Shown one piece after another: positions 51,867 through 63,776 of a stretch of 64,000 nucleotides of DNA. Below the pieces are notes generated by a model that saw only the letters and a list, made by a program, of their open reading frames with translations, had not been told where the DNA came from and made no database searches. Position 1 is the first letter of the stretch. Each line of letters starts with the position of its first letter. The translations under genes and the position numbers were made by a program. Source of the stretch: Pseudisothecium myosuroides (Eukaryota; Streptophyta; Bryopsida; Hypnales; Lembophyllaceae); contig OX637293.1 in NCBI GenBank assembly GCA_951799445.1, positions 8,742,001 through 8,806,000 on the forward strand, given 5' to 3'.

Positions 51867-52630
51867 GTTCTATACACTTTATACTACATGACATTTCATA
51901 CAACAAAACAATGCCATCACTTCACTTTGAAATGATACATTCTATCACTCAAACTATTATATTCTTTCATATCTTAGGCTGAATTTGGTTGCAACCAGAA
52001 ATCCAAAATTTTCTCAAAGCTTTCTTTACCCTACAATAAGCTTATATTTATGATGTCACCTATCTGTAACAGTGTTTAAATACAAATATGGTATATTTAG
52101 ATGACTAATTTTAAAGAAAGAACTAGCACTAATTGCAACAGATATGGTCACATGGACTTCCATTATGTCTCTTTTTGATTAAAAAGGATGTATATAAATT
52201 AGGCCAAACTAAAATGATTATATCATCATCTTCAAATCCTAAAAAAAAATTCAAAATATTTCTTTTTAAAATTCAAAAAATAAAAATACTCTTGATGATT
52301 CATTTGAATATTTAGTAGGACACATACTTCTTTAAACATAAAATCAAATAAAAAACTGGAATTCCACAAATTCCTAAAGTCATTCATCAAACACTCATTG
52401 TCTTCCAAAGTTAGTACCACAAAGTTTGATTATATCAAGTAAATCATGTCACTTCAATAATATATTCAAGACGAATGGATTTGATTTGTTTCGAACCCTT
52501 CATCATTTTCAATTGCAATGCACCATATAGAATTGAGAATTACAAGAGAGGCCTACAAAAGATAACAAACATTCCTCTCTAGCCAGAATATTGTCAACTT
52601 TTTATAAATGCATGCTTTGGTCTACTTTCA
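50118..52630. other. AT-rich intergenic interval
   Basis: No gene seen. A TA dinucleotide run lies at 51833-51863. A stretch around 50880-51480 contains three loosely similar blocks (GAAA(A/G)TTATGGA-type, TTTGGAG(T/C)T and TTGGAAG(T/G)), but no clear element could be delimited. Confidence 0.45.
51833..51863. repeat. (TA)n microsatellite
   Basis: An uninterrupted TA dinucleotide run of about 30 bases. Confidence 0.95.
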
Positions 52631-52791
52631 ATTCTAATCAAAATTTAAAGGGAAAAAAATGTAATAATTTTCATTACAATTTTGTGACAAATTTTGTTAT
52701 AGATCTCCATACATTCTAATCAAAATTTAAAGGGGAAAAAAAATTTATAACAATTTTGTGACAAATTTTGTTATAGATCTCCATACATTCT
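52631..52791. repeat. 82-bp tandem duplication
   Basis: ATTCTAATCAAAATTTAAAG occurs at 52631 and 52713. Each is followed by an A-rich stretch, ACAATTTTGTGACAAATTTT and GATCTCCATACATTC. The two units are near-identical. It immediately precedes TTAA element copy B. Confidence 0.85.
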
Positions 52792-52803
52792 ATCCTAGCT
52801 ATC

Positions 52804-53738
52804 TTAACTTCAAAAGTTCCATGACTATGTTTTCACTGACAACTCTCAAAAACTACCATTTTTAGTACAAGTACCAAATTTTTGAAAAAAAACTTTTTTT
52901 GACAAATGTAACCTTAGGGTCTTCTAGTATGCTGACTTGAAAACATGTGGTAAAAATTTCAGAAATTTCCACTGTGCGGATTGCAAGATATATATAAGCA
53001 CTCAAATCCATTGAAATCATTTTTGGGCTTGAGAAAATCAGGGAGGCTGCACTTCAGAAGCTCACTTTTTTATGAAAAAATGTCCAAAATGGTAGTGCTT
53101 CTTTGGATTCTTTTTCCTAGACAAGTTGGTTACATACTTAAAATTTTTGAGATTATTTGGAGTTGCAGAGCATATAGGAAAAAATAGTAAATAGATAGAA
53201 GTAGAAAACGATTCAAAATTCTAATTTGTTAAGAATTTAATTACGGAATTGAAAATTGCCAATCCCAATGGTTGCAATGTTGTAATAAACAATCTATATC
53301 CTATAATTTTATTTTTTTCAAAAAATATTGAAAATTGAGTAAGACAAAGGACTTCAAAGTTTATTTTAGAGTAGAGAATCCATAATTGTTTGCAAACAAA
53401 AACTCCTCATAACTTTTGACTCATTGATCGAAATGGAATAATTCAAAGCTTTACATGTATATATAACTTTAGAAAACCAATATCAAATTTTTGTTTTTGA
53501 GAAAAGTGATTTTTCCTTATTTACCTAGACTGCCCAAGTTGAGAAACAAACAACATATTTGGCCATAATTTTTTACTCATATTTCCAGATGTCATGGAAT
53601 TTAGTGCATATGAAAGACATTCCTCGTCTCCACTTTCTATTAAAATTTCAGTCTAAAATATACAAATCTCCAATTACACATACCTGCCCAAAATTTTTAT
53701 GTAGCTAAAAATAGCAAACTGATCCGTTAGAGACTAAT
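52804..53738. mobile_element. TTAA-terminated element, copy B (uninterrupted, decayed ends)
   Basis: This copy is colinear with copy A (7941-9521) from TTTTCAC..CTCAAAAACT..CCATTTT through GTGCTTCTTTGGATTC and GTAGAGAATCCATAA to CTATTAAAATTTCA. At 53351 it reads straight through where copy A carries the 653-bp nested insertion. The left end TTAACTTC and right end GTTAGAGACTAAT are mutated versions of the family termini. It is non-coding. Confidence 0.7.
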
Positions 53739-54305
53739 AACAATAGTGTTTTGCAAAATTTGCCAGAATTGATTGCTTCAACTAAATTTCTGGAGCCACC
53801 TTAGTGAAAAATGAAAAAAATAAAATAAAAAAAAAAGAAGAAGAAGAAAAGGGAGGCTTGGCAAGGCGAACCATCTCTATTGCAAACCAAATTCCTCATG
53901 TATATGTAATATACATTTTTGTTCTTCAATGTATCCAATGGGTACATAAGTCCGAAATTGAGATACGTAGGAGGCAAGGTTTCACCTTGCCAGCAGGGCC
54001 TTTTTTTTTGGCTTTCTGGTGCCAGATTGCACTAGAAAAAAAATTAATTTGGCTAAAAAATGGCAACAAATTGTGAAGTTTTTCGCCCAAAAAACTTTGA
54101 ATTAAAAAAAAATCTTGGATGAAATCGCCGGATTGTGAATGAAAAAGAAAATTATGAACATGTGATCTGTACTAATGTGATATTTTCTATTGAATATGTG
54201 GATGAATTTTGAAATTTGGAGCACCATCGTAACATTTTATATCGCCACTTTGGCACTTCATAAAAAAATGAAAAAAAGGGTCCGAAATGACCTTAAACTA
54301 CCCCA
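53739..54305. other. Intergenic, nothing recognised
   Basis: Short AT-rich interval with A-rich runs. The lysine-rich frame at 53804-54076 is a translation of such a run. Confidence 0.45.
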
Positions 54306-54545
54306 ATGAGAGGCAGGTGGTAGGGACTTCCGATGGTACCCATGAGGTGCCCGGTTCAACTCCCCATGCTGACATTGCTCGCATGGGGGCTCTTCGTGTT
54401 GGCACACGAGGAGTTGTTGTTTGTCCGTCCACTTGTCCTGGAGGGGGTTAAGTCCATGGTGTTACCATGGGAGTGTCTAGTCAGTCATGACTGCGACCCT
54501 CGAAGGTCGTATGTTTCAAAAAAAAAGAAAAGAAAAAAAAAAGCC
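54306..54545 (+). mobile_element. tRNA-derived SINE-like element, copy 2 with A-rich tail
   Basis: Body landmarks shared with 35021-35266 are GGGACTTCCGATGG, GGTTCAACTCC (box-B-like), GGGGCTCTTCGTGTTGG, ACACGAGGA and GAAGGTCGTATGTTT. The 3' end is a 34-base A-rich tail with a few G residues (54509-54542), as expected of a retroposed Pol III transcript. The box-A region is less conserved than in copy 1. Confidence 0.65.
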
Positions 54546-55271
54546 CTGCTTACCAGTGCCGAACTTACCTAGAAGGTTCGCCGTCTCTGCGTTTGCGGAA
54601 GACGGATAAGGAATCTCGGTCTGCACCAACGGGAGCTCCAACACCGTGGCTATGGCGTCGCCCACCTGCTTCCACCACAACCACACAATCCCACAAAACA
54701 CGCATTCAAGGCCAAAAATTCATATTCTAAGCTTAAAATCTCTCATCCGAAGCATCAGCCGTCTCTCCAATTCGCCCCAATCCAAACAACCCGAATTCCC
54801 CAATTGCCGTCCTCCAGCTCCCCAAATTTTCCAACGGATCAGATACCCCACATTGGCCATCTAGCCCAGTTCCTACTCGCGTGCGACCTCCAGTTGCTCG
54901 CCAGTTGTAAGTTCGTTGCAGCGCTTGACTATTCGATCACGGTCCGACCTCCAGCCGATGGCCGACGCTTGGGAGTTGCATGGTGGCAATGGATATGTGT
55001 CGGTGATGACCGCCATGGAGAATTGAACGGAAGCAGGATTGGTGAAACATGGTGTGAAGATTAAGAAATTCTGATTTTTCTGGTGTTTAGGGTGATTTGA
55101 GTTTCTGGGTGATTTGGGTGTTTTCGGTGTGATTTCGTGATTGGAGCTGGAAAGGAAGGACTTTTGGTGATGACTGTGGCTGGATAAGGCTATGGCGGAG
55201 CCGAGTTTTGGTGCATGATGGAGGAGAGGTTTTGTTGTTGAGGTTTAGAGTTGGGAGCATTCAGTAGTGCG
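54546..55271. other. PAA2 upstream region, possible divergent first exon
   Basis: Composition is gene-like. On the minus strand a frame from 54701 reads MFCGIVWLWWKQVGDAIATV onward and stops being plausible at CTTCTAG followed by GTAAGTTCGG (about 54565-54575), a good splice donor. It could be exon 1 of a gene divergent from PAA2, whose next exon was not found. On the plus strand this interval is the promoter and leader of PAA2. No product is assigned. Confidence 0.35.
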
Positions 55272-58025
55272 ATGGAGAGTGTGTATTCGTTGCGATTATG
55301 CCATGGCCGGGGCCTTCCCCCCCGGCCAATGCTCGTTGCAGGGCAAGGGGGGGTTAGTGTTTCAAGTGGGAGATTGCGGAATGCGAGCTTGGAAGTTTGT
55401 AAACGGGGAATTGCGATTCGTTGTGGAGTCAATTTTGAGGTGAGGAGATTGAGAAACGAACGAATTCGAGGTTTGCAACAATGCGCGGCGTTGCGAACTG
55501 TGCGCGACGTGCAAGGTTTGGTGGATGTGGATGTGGAAGTGGAATCGGAATCCGAAGCGCAGGAAGCGAGCTCGGAAGTGGTGTTGTTAGACGTGGAGGG
55601 GATGATGTGCGGTGGCTGTGTCGCGCGAGTGCGCTCTTTGCTTACTTCCCAAGAATCTGTCGATACTGCTGCCGTGAACATGCTCACGGAGACCGCGGCT
55701 ATTCGGTTTCGACCCGGCGGTTCCGTCGAGAGCTTGAGCTTGGAGCTTGCGGCGCATTTGACGAGCTGCGGCTTCCCTTCCAAGCTCCGTGACGTGGATT
55801 CGGGAAGCGTCGGGGCGAAGCGCGAGGAGAATGTTGTGAAGAAGCGCGCGGCGCTGGACAAGAGCACCGCGCAGGTGGCTTTCGCTTGGTCTTTGGTCGC
55901 ATTGTGTTGCGGCTCTCACGCTACACATCTTTTGCACTCTGTAGGTATCCATCTTCACGGCCCTTTCTTGAGTTGGCTCCACAATCCTTTATGGAAGTGC
56001 TCCATCGCGTCGGTTACTCTTCTTGGTCCAGCTCGGGAGCTTGTCCTCGACGGTTTCAAAGCCATGGCACGACGCTCCCCGAATATGAATACGCTCGTAG
56101 GCATTGGTGCTTCGGCCGCGTTCATCATTAGTGCAATCTCGATTGCGAATCCGGGCTTGAATTGGGACGCGTCCTTTTTCGACGAGCCCGTGATGTTGCT
56201 TGCGTTTGTGCTGTTAGGAAGATCGCTTGAAATTAGGGCACGCGCGCAAGCTTCCAGTGATATGCAGGAGCTTCTGTCGTTGGTGCCATCCAAGTCTAGG
56301 TTAGTGTTGTCGGAAGAAGGCGATGATGGGTTACATTTGCAAGTGGAAACCGAGCGAATTCGGCCTGGTGATTGTGTGTTGGTATTGCCAGGGGAGACTA
56401 TCCCTGTGGATGGCAAGATTTTACAAGGGAGAAGCGCGGTTGAAGAGGCCATGCTCACAGGGGAGCCTCTACCAGTGGTGAAATCAAAGGGCGACGCTGT
56501 CTCAGCTGGAACTATAAACTGGGAGGGGCCTATCAAAGTGGAAGCTGTCACTACTGGAGCGAAGTCCGCTGTTGCATCAATTGTGAAACTGGTTGAGGAA
56601 GCACAAGGGCGTGAGGCGCCTGTGCAACGACTGGCGGATGCCATAGCGGGCCCTTTCGCCTTCACTATCATGGGTTTATCGGGTGCCACTTTTGCTTTTT
56701 GGTACTTCCTTGGTACTTCCCTGTTTCCCGATGTGTTACTGAACGACGCTGCAGGACCAAATGGCGATGCGTTGTTGTTGAGTCTCAAGCTTGCCATTGA
56801 TGTGCTCGTAGTGGCATGTCCTTGTGCACTCGGGTTAGCCACTCCAACTGCAGTTCTCGTCGGGACTTCTCTTGGGGCTAAGCGAGGATTGCTTGTACGA
56901 GGAGGCGATGTGCTTGAGCGTCTGGCAAGTGTGGATTCCGTTGTGTTTGATAAAACCGGTACTCTCACTGAGGGTTGCCCTAGTGTTGCTGGAATTGTAG
57001 CTGTAAACGGGTTTCGTGAGGAGGAAATTTTGGCTCTTGCTGCTGCAGTGGAGAAGCATACTGTTCACCCGATCGGATCCGCCATTATATCCCATGCTGA
57101 GATTCAGGGGAACAAGATTCTACCCACGCAAGGGCAATTGACAGAGCCTGGTTTTGGTGCATTGGCAGAGGTGGATGGTCGTATTACTGCGGTTGGATTG
57201 TTCGACTGGGTGAGCGGGTGTTGCAAAGTGGATACCTCAAACGAACGCGCTTCGGAGCTACGAGAGTCCCTGCTACAGAAAACGTCACACACCTCAAACC
57301 CAGAGAAGTCGCAGACGGTGGTGTTCGTTGGATTGGAAGGGCAGGGTGTGATTGGAGCTATTGCTGTTATAGACAACTTACGACAAGATGCGAAAGTAAC
57401 CATAGCGAATCTCAAGAGCAAAGGACTGCGAACTGTGATATTGTCAGGTGACAAGGAAGAGGCGGCGGCGAATGTGGCAGCGCTCGTGGGGATAGCGAAG
57501 GACGACGTGCAAGGAGGCTTGAGACCGCAGGACAAGTCGAACTACGTCTCCCAGTTACGAAAGGAAGGTGGGACTGTTGCAATGGTTGGTGATGGAGTGA
57601 ACGATGCGCCAGCGTTGGCGTGTGCTAATGTGGGTATGGCGCTCAAAACTCAAGCACGAGTGGACGCTGCATCGGACGCTGCTTCTGTTATTTTGCTTGG
57701 GAATCGTCTCTCTCAGGTGGTAGATGCGATTGACCTGTCCCGTGCCACCATGGACAAAGTGTACCAAAACCTTGGGTGGGCTCTTGCTTACAACCTTGTG
57801 TCGGTTCCCCTTGCTGCTGGCGTTTTGCTTCCCAGCCAGGATTTTGCCCTTACGCCCTCCATTGCTGGTGGCATGATGGCCATGAGTAGCATCATTGTGG
57901 TCTCCAACTCGTTGTTGCTGCGGTTCCACTCCTTTCCGGAATCAAAGCCTAGAGAAGAACGCCAGCCTGGTATGTCTTCTCGTGTACTATTACCGGAAAC
58001 TGAGAGTAGACTACATTCGGGTTAG
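55272..58025 (+). CDS. PAA2: Chloroplast copper-transporting P1B-ATPase, PAA2/HMA8 type, single exon
   Basis: An unbroken 917-residue frame. Order: N-terminal basic, Ser/Arg-rich presequence (about 1-75); one heavy-metal domain with GMMCGGC at 110-116; paired transmembrane helices from about 205; actuator motif TGEP at 396-399; ion-path CPC at 516-518; phosphorylation site DKTGT at 560-564; HP dipeptide at 599-600; hinge GDGVND at 773-778; final helix pair (about 820-885). Key residues are intact. The motif set and the stretches [14 protein letters not shown] and [14 protein letters not shown] place it with plant PAA2/HMA8, which pumps Cu(I) into the thylakoid lumen for plastocyanin, rather than PAA1. 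The frame also runs 21 bases upstream without an ATG; the first ATG at 55272 is used. The Arabidopsis gene has many introns, this one none. Confidence 0.93.
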   Translation: MESVYSLRLCHGRGLPPRPMLVAGQGGVSVSSGRLRNASLEVCKRGIAIRCGVNFEVRRLRNERIRGLQQCAALRTVRDVQGLVDVDVEVESESEAQEASSEVVLLDVEGMMCGGCVARVRSLLTSQESVDTAAVNMLTETAAIRFRPGGSVESLSLELAAHLTSCGFPSKLRDVDSGSVGAKREENVVKKRAALDKSTAQVAFAWSLVALCCGSHATHLLHSVGIHLHGPFLSWLHNPLWKCSIASVTLLGPARELVLDGFKAMARRSPNMNTLVGIGASAAFIISAISIANPGLNWDASFFDEPVMLLAFVLLGRSLEIRARAQASSDMQELLSLVPSKSRLVLSEEGDDGLHLQVETERIRPGDCVLVLPGETIPVDGKILQGRSAVEEAMLTGEPLPVVKSKGDAVSAGTINWEGPIKVEAVTTGAKSAVASIVKLVEEAQGREAPVQRLADAIAGPFAFTIMGLSGATFAFWYFLGTSLFPDVLLNDAAGPNGDALLLSLKLAIDVLVVACPCALGLATPTAVLVGTSLGAKRGLLVRGGDVLERLASVDSVVFDKTGTLTEGCPSVAGIVAVNGFREEEILALAAAVEKHTVHPIGSAIISHAEIQGNKILPTQGQLTEPGFGALAEVDGRITAVGLFDWVSGCCKVDTSNERASELRESLLQKTSHTSNPEKSQTVVFVGLEGQGVIGAIAVIDNLRQDAKVTIANLKSKGLRTVILSGDKEEAAANVAALVGIAKDDVQGGLRPQDKSNYVSQLRKEGGTVAMVGDGVNDAPALACANVGMALKTQARVDAASDAASVILLGNRLSQVVDAIDLSRATMDKVYQNLGWALAYNLVSVPLAAGVLLPSQDFALTPSIAGGMMAMSSIIVVSNSLLLRFHSFPESKPREERQPGMSSRVLLPETESRLHSG

Positions 58026-60917
58026 CATATTAATAGATTTGTAGATATGTCAATTTTGACAGGCTCACTTTGTACAATTATATGCAGCGGTATGCAGACG
58101 AGTTACTGATCGGGGTAACCATGTTGCATCTGTTTTCCTGCTAGAAACAACCAGGTGATGTTTAGGCACTTTGGAGTAAATTGTATACGTTGAATGTTGA
58201 AATAGTTGTAGGGGGTTATGATTTTGAATTATTGTGTTGATGGGGACTCGACATGGAGTGTCTTATCCTGTGTAAGAAAATTGCTTGATGCTTGACTTTA
58301 AACGATTTGTTTGCTTATGCTGACTTCCGTCGTCAATTTTGATAAATTGTTCTGATTCCGGGCACCAAAAATCGAGACATTTATGTACACAAACGAGAAC
58401 TGCTATAGATCGACTTTTCAAGCCATGCGTCTTGAAAAGTCAAGAAATTCTGCCAATTTAGCGAATTTGATGTTTTCCTTTCCCTCTCTCATGTGACATA
58501 AATTGTACCTGGCAAGCGTCACTCAAAATACAAAAGTGCAATTTCCAAACTAGCACAACTTCCGAGAGTTCAGTTTACTAGATGCCATAGTTCAAGCCAT
58601 ATCTGGAAGGGAAAGATGCATTTATCATGGTGTGTTCAATGTTATTCATCGATGAATTCAGAGATGGAGGAGCAGGCAGGCGCTAAGTTAAAGAATTGAG
58701 AAAAAAATAGCAACACGGCTTACCTGGATTCGGTAGTTCATGGAGGCTATCACTCATTTTCGCATTAGCTTTTGAAAGCTCTCAATCCTCTTGAGGGTCA
58801 CCGGTGTCATTTCGCACACACCAATCTTAGATCATTCCCATCCTGCCTCGGTCCGAACAGACGATTGCTGACATGAGACTCACCCAACCTCGCTCAAGTG
58901 GCTCCACTCGGAAAGCTTTCATTTGCTCGCCAGCCTTAGCTTGTTCTCAAAGCGCTCACTCAAACTCCCAAGAATTAGTGTCTTCCGTGAACTCCGGCGG
59001 TGAATAAGGCATCATCAATGACAGGAGTATCAGAGTTTAAGAATTGTGCATCAATATTGTAGGTGATTTGAGACATGCAATTTAAAATCTCTTCTTTAAG
59101 GTACCTAGTACTCAACCCAATAAGGAGGCCAAAGACTAAAAGAGTCTGATATTTGACTCTATGGGGAAACTATAGAAACCAAGAATGCACCTATTTGATT
59201 ATTTGGGGTTGGTGATAGGACGGCGTCCTTCCAGCATGATTCTTGTGTCGTTAAGTGAAAGATTCCTGGGTTCAGAAATCATGCGAAGCGGAATTTAGTA
59301 TTGCAAATGTAGAGGACCAGTCATGAAGATTATTTGCCACAAGATGGATACACTGGCCACAAGACAGCTGGAATCACAACTTTTCCACAGCATTCTTTCC
59401 GTGTGCGCAAGGACTATACGATTGGCCTTTCCTAACAACTGAAAGCACAGGTGCACTGACTTACCCATCACTGCTTGAATGTGACAATATTTCCCAAAAG
59501 ACACACTATTTGTAATATATGTAAGTAGTGTAGCACGGGCTGAAATGTACACTATATTTTTTTATAACACCAAAGCATAAATAATGCTTGGCTACTCTGT
59601 AATCCGAACGATCAAGTGCAAAAATACATTAACGTAGTACATCCGTTTGGGAATTGCAAATGCAGAGGTCAAAAAGTAATTGCTTTAAATAGACATTTAG
59701 GATCTTACCAAGTGAGGGCTGGCACACTGATCAGAAATTCTTCCCAGTTGAAGAAGTCCAACTATGGACGAGCACCCAGTATCTTTCCTGCAAAGAAACC
59801 TGTGAGAAATAGGTTGGGCAAGTATAAGAAATTCAAATAAAGACATGCTTAACAGATGCATCAGTTAATGGCTGCGTTTATAAACACTCTTCATCAGTCG
59901 TGAGAACTCACTTAAGATCTCCATTGTAGGTGGCCACCAAAAGAAGCCTCAGAAGTCTCAAATCCACTGTAGAGAGTATCCGTAACATTCATCAGTGAGA
60001 GATGAACTTACTCAAGATTGTGCATAAAATGAATCTGAATTCCTTTTCCATGGCTATCAATCTAGCTTCTCAAAAAATGCTCTGATTTTAAAATCTCAGT
60101 TCCCAGAGCTCCACATCCACAATTGTTTAAAGAGTTTGATGGGCTGGACCACGTACATGCCCCACGTACTAATGGAAGCATCCTGTCAGTGACCAAGGAA
60201 ATGACCCCATGAAAAAGACCCCACAACCACCGCGAGTGATCATGCGAATCTTCTCATGGATCATTTCCCTAGTCTACGCAGCCCAACCCATGTTTTTCCC
60301 TAGTGCCCAAGTACCCAAGCAAGAGAACACACTCCTGAATCGATCAAAGATAATAAGACATGCTGCTGAAACCAAACTCCTTGTAGCTGGAAATGCAAGC
60401 AAATCGCGTACCTTAGCATATACATCATGCATGATGCAAGTTTCTTTGCAGAGGACATGATCGACAAGTTTCACTCCAATCCACAGGAGGTGTTGCAAAT
60501 GCAACCTTCGGAGAGCTTGCTGAAAATTAACGCTGAAAGAATGGAACTATGGAAAGCTTCATTCAAGACTGAAGTAGCTGAACATGGTTGTACCAGCAGT
60601 GTACTACAGAAATGGGTTCGACTGTACTACGTGTACTACTGATAGATGTAAATCGTTGCAACATGTCTGAGAAGGATGAGAATTAAATCGAGGATGAACA
60701 TTGGAGGATCTGAATTCGTTGGAGGAACTGAATTCGTTGACATTGGACCAATCGGACTAATGATCTATATTTTTTTTCTGAAAGCACGAAGACTAAAAGA
60801 GGAGAAGGAGGAGTAATGATCTGTATCGAAGCATGGAAAATAGACATTCCAGAATTATTTAAATTTATTATTAGAAACACTTCTATCATGAAATTGTGAA
60901 GGAGAGGAATTTGCTAG
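58026..60917. other. PAA2 3' flank and intergenic
   Basis: The first few hundred bases may be PAA2 3' untranslated region. Composition stays less AT-rich up to about 60650, but no frame (for example 60209-60460 or 59295-59552) shows a known domain. No further gene could be supported. Confidence 0.4.
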
Positions 60918-60990
60918 GGTCCTTTAGTGTAGTGGTTATCACGTTCGCTTTACACGCGAAAGGTCGCGGGTTCGAAACCCGCAGGGACTA
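60918..60990 (+). tRNA. tRNA-Val (anticodon UAC)
   Basis: The 73-base sequence folds as a complete nuclear tRNA. The acceptor stem GGTCCTT pairs with AGGGACT (one G-T at the first pair and one wobble inside). The D arm contains AGTGGTTATCAC. The anticodon stem TTCGC/GCGAA encloses loop TTTACAC, reading TAC. The T arm is GCGGGTTCGAAACCCGC and the discriminator is A. Internal Pol III boxes are intact, there is no intron and no encoded CCA. T runs at 61007-61010 and 61012-61017 would end Pol III transcription. Confidence 0.96.
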
Positions 60991-61006
60991 CTTTCTCAAC
61001 TTCTGA

Positions 61007-61017
61007 TTTTGTTTTTT
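61007..61017 (+). terminator. Pol III terminator of tRNA-Val
   Basis: TTTT then TTTTTT, separated by one G, begins 17 bases after the tRNA. Confidence 0.7.
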
Positions 61018-61995
61018 GCTGAAACCACCTCAGCAGTGAAATTACAGAGCCATATCCCCGCCGTTCACGAAACACTCGACTGTTGCAGGCAAACAGTCCT
61101 GACCAAATTGAATTTCCACGTCAGATTTTCAGGGGCCACGTCACCTCACATCATTCACAAGATGACACATGACACTTTTTAACAAAAATGACTTAATTTA
61201 TGTTGAATCTGACCTTCATATAGGATATGAGGTATTCACACCAAGGTCTTTTGAAAAATTATATACTTTTGACATAAGGTCATGATTTTTTTATGTATTA
61301 TTATATAGAGTGGCTTGATTTTTGGTGGCTATGAGATTTTTTACATTTTTATTACTACATAGAGTGGCTTGATTTTGGTGTATATTGTTGGTCAATTGAT
61401 TGATACATATAGGTGATATATTGAAGTGACTATTGAAACCTTATAGAAATTATGAGGTCTTAAATTCATTTACATTTGCACTTTGCACTTAGCACTTGGT
61501 GTGAATATCCTATTAGTAAAATTTCTAACTATTACCTATGTTAAAATTGTAAGTTTTTAAACCTAATTGAAATAGCTTCTCAACCAGTAATGGCTTTTCT
61601 TATAAGTATTTTGGTGAAATTCAAGTAAATAATATATTCAAAGATATAAAGCAAAAATGTTCAAATTAAAATTAACGAATTGAAATACTTATTTATAAAA
61701 GTAAGTATCTCAATTTTGAGAACACACTAAATAGCCAACTTGAGGGGCTATTTGTGACTTTACTCCCCTACCAATGTTTTGGACATGAATTTTCCAAAGA
61801 TAACTTGTAGAAGGCATATACAAATTTAAAAATGCAATTATTCATCCAATAATTTGGTCATTTTTTAACTAGTTACCTCAACTTTGGTTCTTGTCAGTTT
61901 TTTTCATGGTTCAAAATTAAAAGATTAACCTCTTGACTTTTATATCATTTTTTTTTGTGTGAATACCTTTACTAGAAAAATATTTTTGAGTCTTC
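61018..61995. other. AT-rich intergenic, no gene seen
   Basis: No frame, RNA gene or defined repeat, apart from a local near-duplication around 61300-61380 (AGAGTGGCTTGATTTT occurs twice, about 60 bases apart). Confidence 0.5.
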
Positions 61996-62303
61996 TTAAT
62001 CCCTAAAGGATAATGAGTTCCTGTGGAGTTTTTTAAAGGCTCGGGTAGTGTGAGCTCCCAATTTGTCACTTGGGACTTGTAGATTCTTTTTTTTTAAATT
62101 TGCAATTTAAAGTTGATAAAAGTATACAAAAAGCCATGAAAAGAGTGTAGAACCAGAATAGGGGTGCGCCATACCCATTATAGTATTTAGTCTAGATTTG
62201 TATTTATACCTAGAACTTCTCCAAACCTTGCCTAAAAATAGAGTAGAAATAACGAGATAGTAAGATTTGGAAGATTTGAGTCACATAGCCCCTAAAGGGT
62301 TAA
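61996..62303. mobile_element. TTAA-terminated MITE, about 308 bp
   Basis: The left end is TTAATCCCTAAAGG and the right end CCCCTAAAGGGTTAA. Both tips are TTAA and the C-rich terminal block is related to the other TTAA-ended elements. The inverted match is short because the right end is itself partly palindromic. It is non-coding. Confidence 0.5.
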
Positions 62304-62835
62304 ATTCCACCATGAATGTGGCAATTCATGGCTAAGTCGGTCCAAGGGATCCACAGCGAGGCCACTAGGTCGGGTCCTAGAGTTAGATTTAGAATTCCCC
62401 ATTAGATCAATGAATTCCCAAAATCCCGATTGTTAGCATGCAAGCCACTAACGCAAGACAGGGCCCATGGAGGAATCTACTATCCAAGGATGATATTCTA
62501 GGATAAATCCAATGCCAGGAGTCCAACGGCGAAATCGATTCGCCAAGATTTCCTCATCTACAGAAGATTCTCACACCATCGACAATTCAAGGAGATGGCC
62601 AGTTTGGATCTCCACTGACCAATTGTGCCAGGTACGGAAATGCATCTCCACATCTTTCAAGTGACTTCCTGAGAGGTCCCATAAAAATTCCTAACATCTT
62701 TCGACTTGCAGAAGAACCTCTTTTAGGCGGTCAACCGTTCTAACCTCCAACGGGAATTTCATGGAAATTATTCAGATTACGGTAAAATCTCACTAAAAAT
62801 TAGAATATCTTGTTTTATGATAATAATGCGCTCCC
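62304..62835. repeat. LTR-like segment interrupted by copy C
   Basis: This is less AT-rich than its flanks and related near its right end (62740-62820) in inverted orientation to 11765-11860. Similar composition resumes after 63777, so the TTAA element copy C may have inserted into a longer retroelement segment. No coding region was recognised. Confidence 0.35.
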
Positions 62836-63776
62836 TTAACCCCTAAAGGCCCAAGGCATTTTTTCTGCCAAAAAACCATCAAAACTGTCATTTCTATAAC
62901 AAGGAGTAAAAAAAAGAAAAATGTTCTTTTTACACATCTAACCATAGGATCTTACACCTAACTAGTATGAGAATGTGTGGAAAAAATTTCAGAATTTTTG
63001 ACTGCTCATTTTGCAAGATATCTGCATTTAAAGTGGAAAAAACAAGTATTTCAGCACATTGTGGGATTATATTTTTTGACTTTAAACATTTTTCACTTAA
63101 AATTTTTGCTCTACAAAGTTTTGTGCTTTAAATCTTTATGGTGGAGAATTGAGTTGAGAGTCTAGGGGAAAAAAATATTCAAAAAAACTTAATTATCATT
63201 CCTAAAAAATTTTTTAAGTAGAAGTAGGTACGAGATAGAAGGAAAATCTAAAACATTAATATATTTTATATGGAATTAAAATACACTAATCCCAGTGGTG
63301 AGATTGATCTATCAAATAAACTAAACCATGAGATTTTTTTTTTTTTTTTAAAATTGCGAAAACAACATTTAGAAATGATTCCTACAAGTTATTTTTTTCA
63401 AGAAGATGCTCTAACTGCCCGAAAAACAAGAATGTCCATAACTTTCTCATAACAAATCCAAATGAAATGAATCAAAGCTTTCCACATAGACAAAAATATA
63501 ATCTACAAGGAAAAAAAATATTTTTAAAAAAAAATTCAAATTTTTGCCAAATTTTCTTGCTGCCTGGACTGCCCAGTTACGAAAAAAAGTAACATATTTG
63601 GCCATAACTTTTGACTCCTATTTCCAAATGTCCTGAAATCTAGTGCATATGAAAGATATTCCTTGCGCCCACCTTCTATTAAAATTTCAGCTTAAAACAT
63701 GAAAATCTCTAGTCACATGGACCCGCCCAAAATTTCTATACGGCCAAAAATTGCATGCCAGTCCTTTAGGGGTTAA
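62836..63776. mobile_element. TTAA-terminated element, copy C (best-preserved ends)
   Basis: The left end TTAACCCCTAAAGGCCCAAG is mirrored by GTCCTTTAGGGGTTAA at the right, TTAA to TTAA, 941 bp. Internal blocks such as TTTGCAAGATAT, CTGCCTGGACTGCCCA, GCCATAACTTTTGACTC and CCACCTTCTATTAAAATTTC are shared with copies A and B. The interior has no transposase, so it is a non-autonomous member. Confidence 0.8.

Noticed and set aside
55955..56968. 337-codon minus-strand frame over PAA2
   Set aside because: Antisense shadow of a strongly conserved coding region; Ser/Thr-rich with no recognisable motif.
60209..60642. Overlapping plus-strand frames upstream of the tRNA
   Set aside because: No domain, and neither chain joins into a longer product with convincing splice sites.
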